Assembly (NCBI GenBank): GCA_946612455.1
Contig: CAMOER010000032.1
Span: forward strand, 1 to 29,709
DNA from: UBA3305 sp002373555
GTDB lineage: Bacteria; Bacillota; Clostridia; Lachnospirales; Lachnospiraceae
Direction: 5' to 3'
DNA length: 29,709 bases
A program made the translations under genes and the position numbers. Positions within the stretch are counted from its first letter, which is position 1. The number at the start of each line of letters is the position of its first letter. Shown in pieces: positions 1 to 7,202 of this stretch. Under the pieces are notes generated by a model. That model worked only from the letters and a program-made list of their open reading frames with translations. It was not told where the DNA came from and made no database searches.

Positions 1-87
1 TTCATGATTAACAGTGATTTTGTTTTTCACTGTCTCTCATAAAGGGAGCATATCACAATGCCTGCGGGTTTTTCTTTTGCACGATGC

Positions 88-116
88 TTTTCAGAATCGG
101 TGCGGTTTGGTATGAT
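88..116 (+). promoter_or_regulatory. Probable promoter of the Dabb gene
   Basis: A TTTTCA box (88-93) lies 17 bases before TATGAT (111-116), placing a start near 123 and about 28 bases before the gene's ATG. The -10 matches the sigma-A consensus at 5 of 6 positions; the -35 at 4 of 6. The same TTTTCA-17 layout precedes the peptide gene at 17412. Inference from sequence only. Confidence 0.45.
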
Positions 117-150
117 AGAAAAAGATTCTTATGTACATTGGGAGGGTATT

Positions 151-456
151 ATGGTACGTCATATTGTTTCATGGAATTTCAGACCGGAAGTCACGGAAGA
201 GAAGAAAAAGGAACTGTACGCCTATTTTGCGGAGGCATTTCCGGCGCTGGTCGGGAAGATCCCCGGTGTGCTGCATGCGGAGATCGCGACGCCGCCGCTT
301 CCTTCGAGCACGAAGGATATGTGCCTGTATGTGGAGATGGAGAAGCCGGAGGATATTCCGGTGTATGCGAATCATCCGGAGCATCTGAAGGTGGCGCAGG
401 TCGTGCGGGCGAATTTCCAGGACAGATGTGCGACAGATATTGTTGCAAGTGTCTGA
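151..456 (+). CDS. Dabb (stress-responsive A/B barrel) family protein
   Basis: A small soluble protein of 101 residues. It begins MVRHIVSWNF, has the central pattern KIPGVLHAEIA, and ends in a region with YANHPEHLKV and VRANFQDR; this order is typical of the Dabb dimeric alpha-beta barrel fold. I chose the ATG at 151 because GGGAGG (141-146) sits just before it. An in-frame upstream start at 58 adds a stretch unlike the family and has no good ribosome binding site. Family members are usually dimeric and range from stress proteins to small-molecule cyclases, so the substrate is unknown. The gene appears monocistronic: it has its own candidate promoter, and a 380-base repeat-filled gap separates it from the next gene. 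Confidence 0.85.
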   Translation: MVRHIVSWNFRPEVTEEKKKELYAYFAEAFPALVGKIPGVLHAEIATPPLPSSTKDMCLYVEMEKPEDIPVYANHPEHLKVAQVVRANFQDRCATDIVASV

Positions 457-477
457 CAAGAGAAGTGCTGTAGTGAC

Positions 478-738
478 GCTTCGGCAGGCAGTTCGTGCCC
501 AAAACAGGGGTCGCTTCGATTGCTTCGTTCGCGGACTGCTCGCAGTAAGCTGCTCGCTGTCCGTTGCCTGTCAAATGGACACTCATGCAAGCATGGTGTC
601 CGCTTGACAGGCTTATCGCACAAAACATCTGCACTCCGCCGGGCAGACGAATAAAGCGTGTCTGCCCTCTGTCGGCAGTTTCGCCGTGAACTGTCGCTCT
701 GCGCTCTACAGTTTCCGGCACGAACTGCCTGCCGAAGC
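478..738. repeat. 261-bp hairpin-rich element with 22-bp terminal inverted repeats
   Basis: The ends 478-499 and 717-738 are perfect reverse complements over 22 bases (core GGCAGGCAGTTCGTGCC at the left). Inside are further inverted repeats: GCCTGTCAA (566-574) with TTGACAGGC (604-612), enclosing GGACAC (577-582) with GTGTCC (596-601), and GGGCAGAC (641-648) with GTCTGCCC (660-667). No convincing protein is encoded on either strand. The layout resembles a non-autonomous palindromic element (MITE-like) or a structured intergenic repeat. Its family is not recognised, and no second full copy is present in the window. It fills most of the 380-base gap between the Dabb gene and the dehydrogenase operon. 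Confidence 0.7.
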
Positions 739-773
739 TGTATATTGCCGTCGTTCGATGCAATTTGCAAGAA

Positions 774-806
774 TGTCATCCTGAGGAGCGGAGCGACGAA
801 GGATCT
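774..806. repeat. GTCATCCTGAG...AAGGATCT short palindromic motif
   Basis: A short imperfect palindrome opens with TGTCATCCTGAGG and closes with GACGAAGGATCT; ATCCT (778-782) pairs with AGGAT (800-804). From memory, very similar GTCATCCTGAG-type motifs are dispersed in intergenic DNA of many gut bacteria; I cannot verify that here. It lies 30 bases before the start codon of the dehydrogenase, where a promoter or leader would be expected. Confidence 0.5.
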
Positions 807-836
807 TCGATATAAAGTCTTAGGTTTTACTGAAGT

Positions 837-2459
837 ATGAATATCTATGAACTGACACAGGAATATGAGATCTATCTCCGCGACGAGTCCCGCTCCATCG
901 GGCATGCCGCTTCGATTTCGTTCCCCGAAAACGAAGCGGAAATGCGGGAGATCATCATGCAGATGAATGCAGGCGGTACGCCCGTCACCATCCAGGGCGG
1001 CCGCACCGGCCTGGCCGCCGGCGCTGTGCCGTATGGCGGCCATGTCATGAATCTGTCGAAGATGGATCAGCTGCTGGATGTGACCGCAGAGGACGGGCGG
1101 TATTCTTTTACGGTACGGCCGGGCATGGTGCTTGCGAACCTGCGGAAGATCATCGCCGGCAGGAAGATCGATCCGGAGAAGATGCGAAGCGGCCCGGATG
1201 CAGCGCTCGCTTTCATTAACGACAGGGAATATTTCTTCCCGACGGATCCGACGGAAACTTCCGCCACGATCGGCGGAATCGCAGCCTGCAATGCATCCGG
1301 TGCGAGAAGCTATAAATTCGGCGCGGCCAGAAACCATATCACGCGGATCCGGATGATCCTGGCGGACGGCAGGATCGCGGATATCCGCCGCGGGGAGGTA
1401 TTTGCTTCCGGCAGAAGACTGGTCCTTCCGCTGACGGACGGCAGCAGCATTTCCGCTGAAATTCCTTCTTATCAGATGCCTGCATGCAAGAATGCTTCGG
1501 GGTATTATGCCCGCCATGATATGGATGCAGTCGATCTGCTGATCGGCTCGGACGGCACGCTTGGTGCGATCTCAGAGATCGGGATCGAGCTTCTGCCGCT
1601 CCCGGCATACATCTGGGGCGTCAGCTGTTTCCTGCAGGACGAAGACCGTGCGGTCAGGCTGACGAATGCACTCAGAGATGGCTTCCGCAATCTGGCAGCA
1701 ATCGAATATTTTGACAAGGGCGCGCTGGATATTCTGCGGGAACAGAAGCGGAAGAATACCGCTTTTTCAGCGCTTCCGGCGCTTAAAAAAGAGTATAGTT
1801 GCTGCATCTATGCAGAGATCCAGGAAGAGGATGAATCTGCAGCGCTGCAGACGCTTCTGCAGATCGGTAAATGCCTGACTGCCTGCGGCGGCCGGGAAGA
1901 GGATACGTGGGTCGCCAGATCTGATACCGACCGGGAAACGCAGCAGTTTTTCCGGCATGCGGTCCCGGAGAGCGTGAACATGCTCATCGATGAACGGAAG
2001 AAGACCGATCCGTCGATCACTAAGCTGGCCGGCGATATGGCTGTTCCGGATGAACATCTGGCAGAGGTCATGCATATGTACCGCGAGACACTCGCGGCGG
2101 CAGGTCTGCAGTCGGCTGTCTGGGGACACATGGGCAACAACCATCTGCATGTGAATATCCTGCCGCGGGACAGCAGAGATTACAGCCTCGGCAAACAGCT
2201 GATCGCGGGATGGGCGGAAAAAGTGACAGCCATGGGCGGTGCTGTTTCCGCAGAGCACGGCGTCGGAAAGCTGAAAAGAGATTTCCTCGCGATCATGTAC
2301 GGCAGTGCACGTATAGAGGAGATGGCAGCGCTGAAGAAGGCGTTTGATCCGAAGGGAATCTTCGGAAGAGGCAATCTGTTCGCAGCAGAGGTCATGGTAC
2401 CTTCCGCCGGGAGAGAGGCGGTTCCTGCCGGAGAAAGAGAAACGGAGGCAGCGGAATGA
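837..2459 (+). CDS. FAD-linked 2-hydroxyacid dehydrogenase (GlcD/LctD type)
   Basis: A flavoprotein of 540 residues from the vanillyl-alcohol-oxidase family, predicted to oxidise D-lactate, glycolate or a similar 2-hydroxyacid. The N-terminal PCMH-type FAD domain shows TIQGGRTGLAAGAVP (about 52-66), FFPTDPTETSATIGGIAACN (about 133-152) and LIGSDGTLGAISEIGIEL. The C-terminal domain has the WGHMGNNHLHVN and SAEHGVGKLKRD signatures. Its stop overlaps the EtfB start (ATGA), and EtfA follows by another overlap. This is the gene set of the lactate dehydrogenase/Etf complex of acetogens (LctBCD in Acetobacterium woodii), although here the dehydrogenase comes first. It is longer than usual, with an alanine/glutamate-rich tail. 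No Shine-Dalgarno precedes the ATG. The substrate is not fixed by sequence. Confidence 0.88.
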   Translation: MNIYELTQEYEIYLRDESRSIGHAASISFPENEAEMREIIMQMNAGGTPVTIQGGRTGLAAGAVPYGGHVMNLSKMDQLLDVTAEDGRYSFTVRPGMVLANLRKIIAGRKIDPEKMRSGPDAALAFINDREYFFPTDPTETSATIGGIAACNASGARSYKFGAARNHITRIRMILADGRIADIRRGEVFASGRRLVLPLTDGSSISAEIPSYQMPACKNASGYYARHDMDAVDLLIGSDGTLGAISEIGIELLPLPAYIWGVSCFLQDEDRAVRLTNALRDGFRNLAAIEYFDKGALDILREQKRKNTAFSALPALKKEYSCCIYAEIQEEDESAALQTLLQIGKCLTACGGREEDTWVARSDTDRETQQFFRHAVPESVNMLIDERKKTDPSITKLAGDMAVPDEHLAEVMHMYRETLAAAGLQSAVWGHMGNNHLHVNILPRDSRDYSLGKQLIAGWAEKVTAMGGAVSAEHGVGKLKRDFLAIMYGSARIEEMAALKKAFDPKGIFGRGNLFAAEVMVPSAGREAVPAGERETEAAE

Positions 2460-3235
2460 AGATCGTTGTATGTGTGAAAGCTGTTCCGTCCTCCACGGAA
2501 GTCCGTTTCGATCCGGTATCCCATACCATTATCCGTGACGGAAAGCAGGCGGTGATCAATCCATTTGACGCCGCTGCGCTGGAATGTGCCCTCAGAATCA
2601 GGGAAACCGCCGGCGCACATGTGACCACGCTCAGCATGGGTATCCCCGATACGGTGCGGATCCTGCGGGATACCGTTGCAAGGGGTGCGGATGAAGCTGT
2701 ACTTCTGAGCGACCGCGCCTTTGCCGGATCGGATACCTTGGCCACGTCGTATGCGCTTGCCTGTGCGGTCAGAAAGACCGGCGTACCGGATCTTCTGATC
2801 TGCGGAAAGATGGCTGTAGACGGAGATACGGCGCAGATCGGGCCTGAGCTTGCTGCGGCGCTGGGAATCCCGGCAGTGACAAATGTGAAGGAGATCCTTT
2901 CGGTCGGAGAAGACAGGATCGGTGTGATCCGGGAGAGCGATGACGGTGAGCAGGAAGTGTCCGTCTGCCTGCCGGCGCTGATCACAGTCGTGAAATCGAT
3001 CGTCGATCCGCGGATGCCGTCGATCGCAGGAATCCGGGCGGCGGAGGCCGCTGCGGTTTCTGTATGGACGGCGGAGGAGATCGGTGCGGACCCGGAGAGG
3101 ACCGGCCTCGCCGGTTCGGCTACGCAGGTGGTCAGGACATTTTCGCCGGAGCGGAAAAAGGAATGTGTGTACATAGAAGGGAGCGCCGTCGAGCAGGCGG
3201 ACCGTCTGCGGGCTCTTGTGGAGGAATTGTCATGA
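2456..3235 (+). CDS. etfB: Electron transfer flavoprotein beta subunit (EtfB)
   Basis: A 259-residue EtfB/FixA family protein beginning MKIVVCVKAVPSS. It carries INPFDAAALE near residue 37, the nucleotide-binding AVDGDTAQIGPELAAALGIP segment near 120-140, and the DPRMPSI motif that normally precedes the recognition loop. It should pair with the EtfA encoded next and pass electrons between the dehydrogenase's FAD, NAD and ferredoxin. Start and stop overlap both neighbours by four bases (ATGA), implying translational coupling and fixed stoichiometry. The VDGDTAQ form fits the bifurcating Etf group, but the bifurcating role is inferred from gene context rather than from residues I can prove. Confidence 0.92.
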   Translation: MKIVVCVKAVPSSTEVRFDPVSHTIIRDGKQAVINPFDAAALECALRIRETAGAHVTTLSMGIPDTVRILRDTVARGADEAVLLSDRAFAGSDTLATSYALACAVRKTGVPDLLICGKMAVDGDTAQIGPELAAALGIPAVTNVKEILSVGEDRIGVIRESDDGEQEVSVCLPALITVVKSIVDPRMPSIAGIRAAEAAAVSVWTAEEIGADPERTGLAGSATQVVRTFSPERKKECVYIEGSAVEQADRLRALVEELS

Positions 3236-4416
3236 GCGGAATCATTATTGATCATGAAAAATGTATCCTCTGCAGAAAATGCCTTCGTGCCTGTCCGGTG
3301 TCTGCGCTGGAGATGGCGAACGGCCGGATCTGCGTGAAAGATCTCTGCAATCTCTGCACGATGTGTGTGGATGCCTGCCCGAAGGGGGCGATCTCGCTTG
3401 CAGCAGCAGAAGCTGCTTATGACGATCGCAGCAGCGGGATCTGGCTCTATGCGCAGGTCTCGGAGAGCGGACTTTGCAAAGTGAGCTGTGAGCTGGTGTC
3501 GAAAGCGGCGGAACTGGCTGCAGAAGCGAAAGCGCGGTCGGGTGAACTGTGTGAAGTTACAGCACTTCTGCCGTCCGGGGATGCAGAGATGGCATCAGAG
3601 CTGATTTCCTGCGGCGCGGACAGCGTGCTGTATTGTGATCATGCGTACCTTCGTACGGGAGATCCGGATGCGGCGGCTGCCTGGATCGTCTCGCTTGTAC
3701 AGGAACGGCATCCCGGGATCCTGCTGTTCCCGGCAACGGTTTCCGGCCGGGAGATCGCGCCGGCGTGCGCAGCCATGCTGGGGACGGGGCTGACGGCAGA
3801 CTGCACATCCCTGCAGGTCGACCGGGAAAGCGGACTGCTGCATCAGACCAGACCGGCCTTCGGCGGCAATCTGATGGCGACAATCGTCTGCCCGGGTTCG
3901 CGTCCGCAGATGGCAACGGTCCGGGAAGGCGTGTTTCCGGTGCGGCGGAGAGAAGATCCTGCCGGTTCAGCGACGATCGAAGAAGCACCGTTTCCGGGAA
4001 ATTTCCTGCCCCGCAGGAGTATCAGGGCGGTACTGCAGGAAGCCGCGGATTCGTATGATGTGACGAAGGCGGAGAAACTGGTCGTCGTCGGCCGCGGGAT
4101 CGGTTCGAAAAAGAATCTTCCGTTGATGCGGGAATTCGCGGACCGGATCGGCGCGGGGCTTGGCTGTTCCCGGCCGCTTGTGGAAGCCGGCTGGTGCGAA
4201 TATTCCCACCAGGTCGGTCAGACCGGGCATTCCGTGGCACCAAAGCTTCTGATCAGCATCGGTGTTTCCGGTGCGATCCAGCATCTGGCCGGCATTGCCG
4301 GTGCAGAAAAGATCATTGCGATCAATACGGATGCGAAAGCGCCGATCTTCGGCGCGGCGGATTACGGGATCGTGGGAGACTGTATCAGCGTGGTGAAGGA
4401 TTTTCTGACAAAGTGA
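3232..4416 (+). CDS. etfA: Electron transfer flavoprotein alpha subunit with N-terminal ferredoxin domain
   Basis: A 394-residue EtfA. The first 60 residues form a two-cluster ferredoxin-like domain with CILCRKCLRACP and CNLCTMCVDACP, giving two CxxCxxCxxxCP motifs. The EtfA N-terminal domain follows. The C-terminal FAD domain shows SHQVGQTGHSVAPKLLISIG, SGAIQHLAGIAG and IAINTDAKAPIFGAADYGIVGD. Ferredoxin-bearing EtfA subunits are known from Etf complexes that couple hydroxyacid oxidation with NAD to ferredoxin oxidation (electron confurcation), for example LctC of Acetobacterium woodii. I start it at the ATG overlapping the EtfB stop. A longer upstream in-frame extension reads through EtfB and is not credible. 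It probably acts in the cytoplasm with the two upstream products. Confidence 0.92.
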   Translation: MSGIIIDHEKCILCRKCLRACPVSALEMANGRICVKDLCNLCTMCVDACPKGAISLAAAEAAYDDRSSGIWLYAQVSESGLCKVSCELVSKAAELAAEAKARSGELCEVTALLPSGDAEMASELISCGADSVLYCDHAYLRTGDPDAAAAWIVSLVQERHPGILLFPATVSGREIAPACAAMLGTGLTADCTSLQVDRESGLLHQTRPAFGGNLMATIVCPGSRPQMATVREGVFPVRRREDPAGSATIEEAPFPGNFLPRRSIRAVLQEAADSYDVTKAEKLVVVGRGIGSKKNLPLMREFADRIGAGLGCSRPLVEAGWCEYSHQVGQTGHSVAPKLLISIGVSGAIQHLAGIAGAEKIIAINTDAKAPIFGAADYGIVGDCISVVKDFLTK

Positions 4417-4435
4417 GTATGAGGAAGGAGTTCTT

Positions 4436-6112
4436 ATGAAAAACAATGGAAGAACCTGGGGATGGGTCCTGCTTGCTGTGATTGCGGTCGTGGGAATGCT
4501 GCTGCCCGGGGGGAAGGCCTACGCAGAAGGAAAGATTAATTTGACGATAACCTCGGATTATATCCTGTCCTGGGATGATTATCCAGGCGCAGCGGTTTAT
4601 TACCTTGCAATTGACGGCGGATCGTGGAATGTAGAGATGCTTCCGACATTGGGAAAGAATAAAATCGATCTGAAAGCGGTTATTGATGAGAGAGTTGTCC
4701 CGCCATATGATCTGAAAAACAACGGCAGACATAAAATCATTGTGGAGGGATACAACGAGGATCAGTCGTCACGGCTTGCAATCTCAGAGGAGAAAATCAT
4801 AGACTATGTTTCGCCTGCAGCGGAATATGCACCGGATTCCGTGACACTCTCTGCATCGCTGTCCAAAGACGGCATACTGACCTGGAAATCTGTAACCGAT
4901 GCAAAACTCTACAGGATTTTTGTGGATGATCTGTATTCGGTCCCGTTCACGGAATCAATGGGCACGAAGGCGGATCTGAAAGATGTGATAAACACGTTAC
5001 TGGACATGAAAGATGTGACTTTAAAGTCCAGCGGAACGTATAAGATCACTCTTGTTGCTTATGACGGGAGTTCTCCGGAACAGACGCTGGATACCTGGGA
5101 GGGTTCATTCAAATATACCGCAAAGAAGCCTTTTCTGGATTCCTATGTTACGGTAACAGGAATCAAAGATATGACTTATACAGGGAACCCGATCACGCTG
5201 AACCTGACCGTAAAAGACGGCAGCACCAAACTGACGGAAAATAAAGATTATAAGGTTTCCTATAAATACAATACCAATGTCGGTACTGCGACCGTAACGC
5301 TTGTTGGTACAGGCGGATATGAAGGAACGATCACACGATATTTCAGTATTCTGGAGCCTTCGCAGACCTCAGAAAAAACAGATACAAATACAGAAAAATC
5401 TGATGTAAATACGGATAAAACCGATGAGAATGCAGAGAAAACGGAGGATCATAATACGGATCCCACGGCTGCCGCCCTCACCAAAGGCACCCCTCAGTCC
5501 TCTGCCGAAGCCCTCCTTGCATCCGTGAAGGCCAACAAGGATCCTGTCGGGACCGAATTCGGCAAGCTTCAGCTGCGCGTTTCCAAGACAGCTGCTAAAA
5601 AACTGACGCTCAAATGGAAGAAAATCAGCGGAGCGGCAAAATATGTCATGTACGGCAATGTCGCCGGTAAGAAGCCTTTCAAAAAACTGGCGGAAATCAA
5701 GAAGAGCAAGGCAGCTTTTACGAAGAAATCGCTGAAACCGGGGAAATGGTACAAGCTCCTGCTGATTGCGTATGATCAGAAAGGGGATGTGCTTTCGGCT
5801 TCCAAGACTGTGTATGCGGCAACAACCGGCGGAAAGTATACGAACCCCGCAAAACTGTCGACCGCCGCAAAGAAAAACAAGGTATCGGTCAAAGTCAAAA
5901 AAACATTCAAGCTGAAAGCGAAAGCCGCAAAGGCATCCGCAAAGCTGAAGATGAAGACCTACAGCAAGATCCGTTACGAATCCTCCAATCCGAAAATCGC
6001 GTCGGTCTCGGGCAAAGGCGTGATCAAAGGAAAGAAGAAAGGTTCCTGTTATGTTTACGCTTATGCGCAGAACGGCGTATTTCAAAAAATCAAAGTGACA
6101 GTCAAAAAGTGA
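4436..6112 (+). CDS. Secreted surface protein with Ig-like repeats and Lys-rich C-terminus
   Basis: 558 residues. A signal peptide (hydrophobic WVLLAVIAVVGMLLPGG, probable cleavage after AYA near residue 31) precedes two similar fibronectin/Ig-like modules (about 35-125 and 135-230; compare ILSWDDYPGAAVYYLAIDG with ILTWKSVTDAKLYRIFVDD). An MBG-like module follows (about 240-300: MTYTGNPITLNLTVKDG ... GYEGTITRYF). A low-complexity linker of EKTDTNT/EKSDVNT-like repeats (about 310-345) leads to a very lysine-rich C-terminal part with an FN3-like and a Big2-like fold (KIASVSGKGVIKGKKKG). No LPxTG sorting signal is seen. AAGGAG lies just before the ATG and the gene starts 19 bases after etfA, so cotranscription is possible. 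The function is unknown; adhesion or wall binding is a guess. Confidence 0.8.
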   Translation: MKNNGRTWGWVLLAVIAVVGMLLPGGKAYAEGKINLTITSDYILSWDDYPGAAVYYLAIDGGSWNVEMLPTLGKNKIDLKAVIDERVVPPYDLKNNGRHKIIVEGYNEDQSSRLAISEEKIIDYVSPAAEYAPDSVTLSASLSKDGILTWKSVTDAKLYRIFVDDLYSVPFTESMGTKADLKDVINTLLDMKDVTLKSSGTYKITLVAYDGSSPEQTLDTWEGSFKYTAKKPFLDSYVTVTGIKDMTYTGNPITLNLTVKDGSTKLTENKDYKVSYKYNTNVGTATVTLVGTGGYEGTITRYFSILEPSQTSEKTDTNTEKSDVNTDKTDENAEKTEDHNTDPTAAALTKGTPQSSAEALLASVKANKDPVGTEFGKLQLRVSKTAAKKLTLKWKKISGAAKYVMYGNVAGKKPFKKLAEIKKSKAAFTKKSLKPGKWYKLLLIAYDQKGDVLSASKTVYAATTGGKYTNPAKLSTAAKKNKVSVKVKKTFKLKAKAAKASAKLKMKTYSKIRYESSNPKIASVSGKGVIKGKKKGSCYVYAYAQNGVFQKIKVTVKK

Positions 6113-7006
6113 TCATGAAAGGTCAGAAGTCTCCGCTTCTGACCTTTTTTGCAGAAAAGCGGAGAAACGGGCGGCGGCACCGGAAAGTTCCTGCCCGGAT
6201 CGTGTTGTCAGGAAGATGTCCCTGTGATAATCGCCGGACGGCAGCGGACAGACAGAAATATTGTAGGTTTCCGCGAAATGTTTCCGAAGCGGGATGAGCG
6301 CATGACCGAAACCGTATTCCACCAGGGAGGCGATGGCAGATTCGGTCGGACCTCTGCCGGCCGTAAACCGGAATTCCACGTTCTCTTTTTCGGCAACATT
6401 CCGCAGGTATTGATCCATGACAGAGTCTCTCTCGTATCCGATGAGCGGGAGAGCGGCAATCGCTTTCCAGGAATCCGGCGCAGGTTGACCGGCGGGAGAG
6501 ATGAGAGCCAGCGGCTCTTTGAAGACCGGGATCTGCAGCAGATCTTCATCCGCGTAGTGTGAACAGAGCAGCATATCATAGATGCCGTTTTTCAGACGGC
6601 GTACGAGCTCGCCGGTATTCTCAATGGAATATTCGAATTCGATACCGTTATTTTCCGGAAGATCCAGAAATGCGCGCATGCTTCCGGGGAGATCATCCCG
6701 CAGTACCGGCGTAATGCAGCCGAGACGGATCTTGGTATTTGCGGTCTGGGAAATCCTTTCCATGTGCAGCCCGGCCTCATATACTTCCCGGTGGATCTTT
6801 TCCGCGTGCACCAGGAATTGTTCCCCGGCTTCCGTCAGCAGCAGACGGTGTCCTTTTCGTTCAAAAAGACGGACATGCAGTTCCGTCTCAAGCTTTGCGA
6901 TCGAAGAACTGAGCGCAGGCTGGGAAATGAACAGTTTTTCTGCTGCATTTCGCATATGCAGCGTCTCTGCAAGGACGCGGAAATAGGTGATCTGGCTGAG
7001 TGTCAT
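6113..7006 (-). CDS. LysR family transcriptional regulator
   Basis: 297 residues. The N-terminal winged helix-turn-helix reads TYFRVLAETLHMRNAAEKLFISQPALSSSIAKLE, the classic LysR pattern, followed by the effector-binding domain from about residue 90. GGAGG lies before the ATG at 7006. It is divergent from the Gfo/Idh/MocA oxidoreductase gene, and the gap holds overlapping promoters and a T-N11-A inverted repeat, so control of that gene and of itself is likely. The last 11 or so codons (KRSEAETSDLS) are formed by a transcription terminator hairpin, and the stop abuts the convergent surface-protein stop without a gap. The effector is not predictable. Confidence 0.9.
   Translation of the reverse strand: MTLSQITYFRVLAETLHMRNAAEKLFISQPALSSSIAKLETELHVRLFERKGHRLLLTEAGEQFLVHAEKIHREVYEAGLHMERISQTANTKIRLGCITPVLRDDLPGSMRAFLDLPENNGIEFEYSIENTGELVRRLKNGIYDMLLCSHYADEDLLQIPVFKEPLALISPAGQPAPDSWKAIAALPLIGYERDSVMDQYLRNVAEKENVEFRFTAGRGPTESAIASLVEYGFGHALIPLRKHFAETYNISVCPLPSGDYHRDIFLTTRSGQELSGAAARFSAFLQKRSEAETSDLS
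6118..6150. terminator. Bidirectional rho-independent terminator
   Basis: A perfect 12-bp stem, AAAGGTCAGAAG (6118-6129) with CTTCTGACCTTT (6136-6147), closes a 6-base loop. A T-run follows on the plus strand and the matching A-run serves the minus strand. It sits six bases after the surface-protein stop and inside the last codons of the convergent LysR gene, so it probably ends both transcripts. Confidence 0.85.
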
Positions 7007-7079
7007 AAGTGCCTCCGTTTTCGTTAAATGGGCCGACGGAGGATGCGTGCGGCCCGCTGTAACTGTGTAAATTGCAAGA

Positions 7080-7098
7080 TGATAATTTCAGGTTATCA
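7080..7098. promoter_or_regulatory. Candidate LysR operator (TGATAA-N7-TTATCA)
   Basis: A perfect 6-bp inverted repeat, TGATAA (7080-7085) and TTATCA (7093-7098), with a 7-base centre contains the T-N11-A pattern of LysR binding sites. It lies between the LysR gene and the divergent oxidoreductase, upstream of the latter's -35 box and within the LysR leader. Confidence 0.5.
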
Positions 7099-7116
7099 AA
7101 AACCAGATTTAATATA

Positions 7117-7146
7117 TTGGATCTATTATAAACCGAGTGGTATACT
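7117..7146 (+). promoter_or_regulatory. Probable promoter of the oxidoreductase gene
   Basis: TTGGAT (7117-7122) and TATACT (7141-7146) are spaced by 18 bases, with the start codon 57 bases further on. It overlaps the divergent LysR promoter base for base, so the two cannot easily be occupied at once. Confidence 0.5.
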
Positions 7147-7154
7147 ACAGTCAA
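7125..7154 (-). promoter_or_regulatory. Probable promoter of the LysR gene
   Basis: On the minus strand TTGACT (7154-7149) and a consensus TATAAT (7130-7125) are spaced by 18 bases. Transcription would begin near 7118, so the candidate operator at 7080-7098 lies just inside the LysR transcript, a position suited to autorepression. Confidence 0.55.
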
Positions 7155-7202
7155 TCAGAAACAGCTGGAAAGCTTTCGCTAAAACGGCAGGAGGATGCAA
7201 CA

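Noticed and set aside
372..1517. A 381-codon minus-strand open frame across the repeat element and the dehydrogenase
   Set aside because: It runs through the palindromic repeat and antisense to a conserved FAD domain, with no protein-like pattern.
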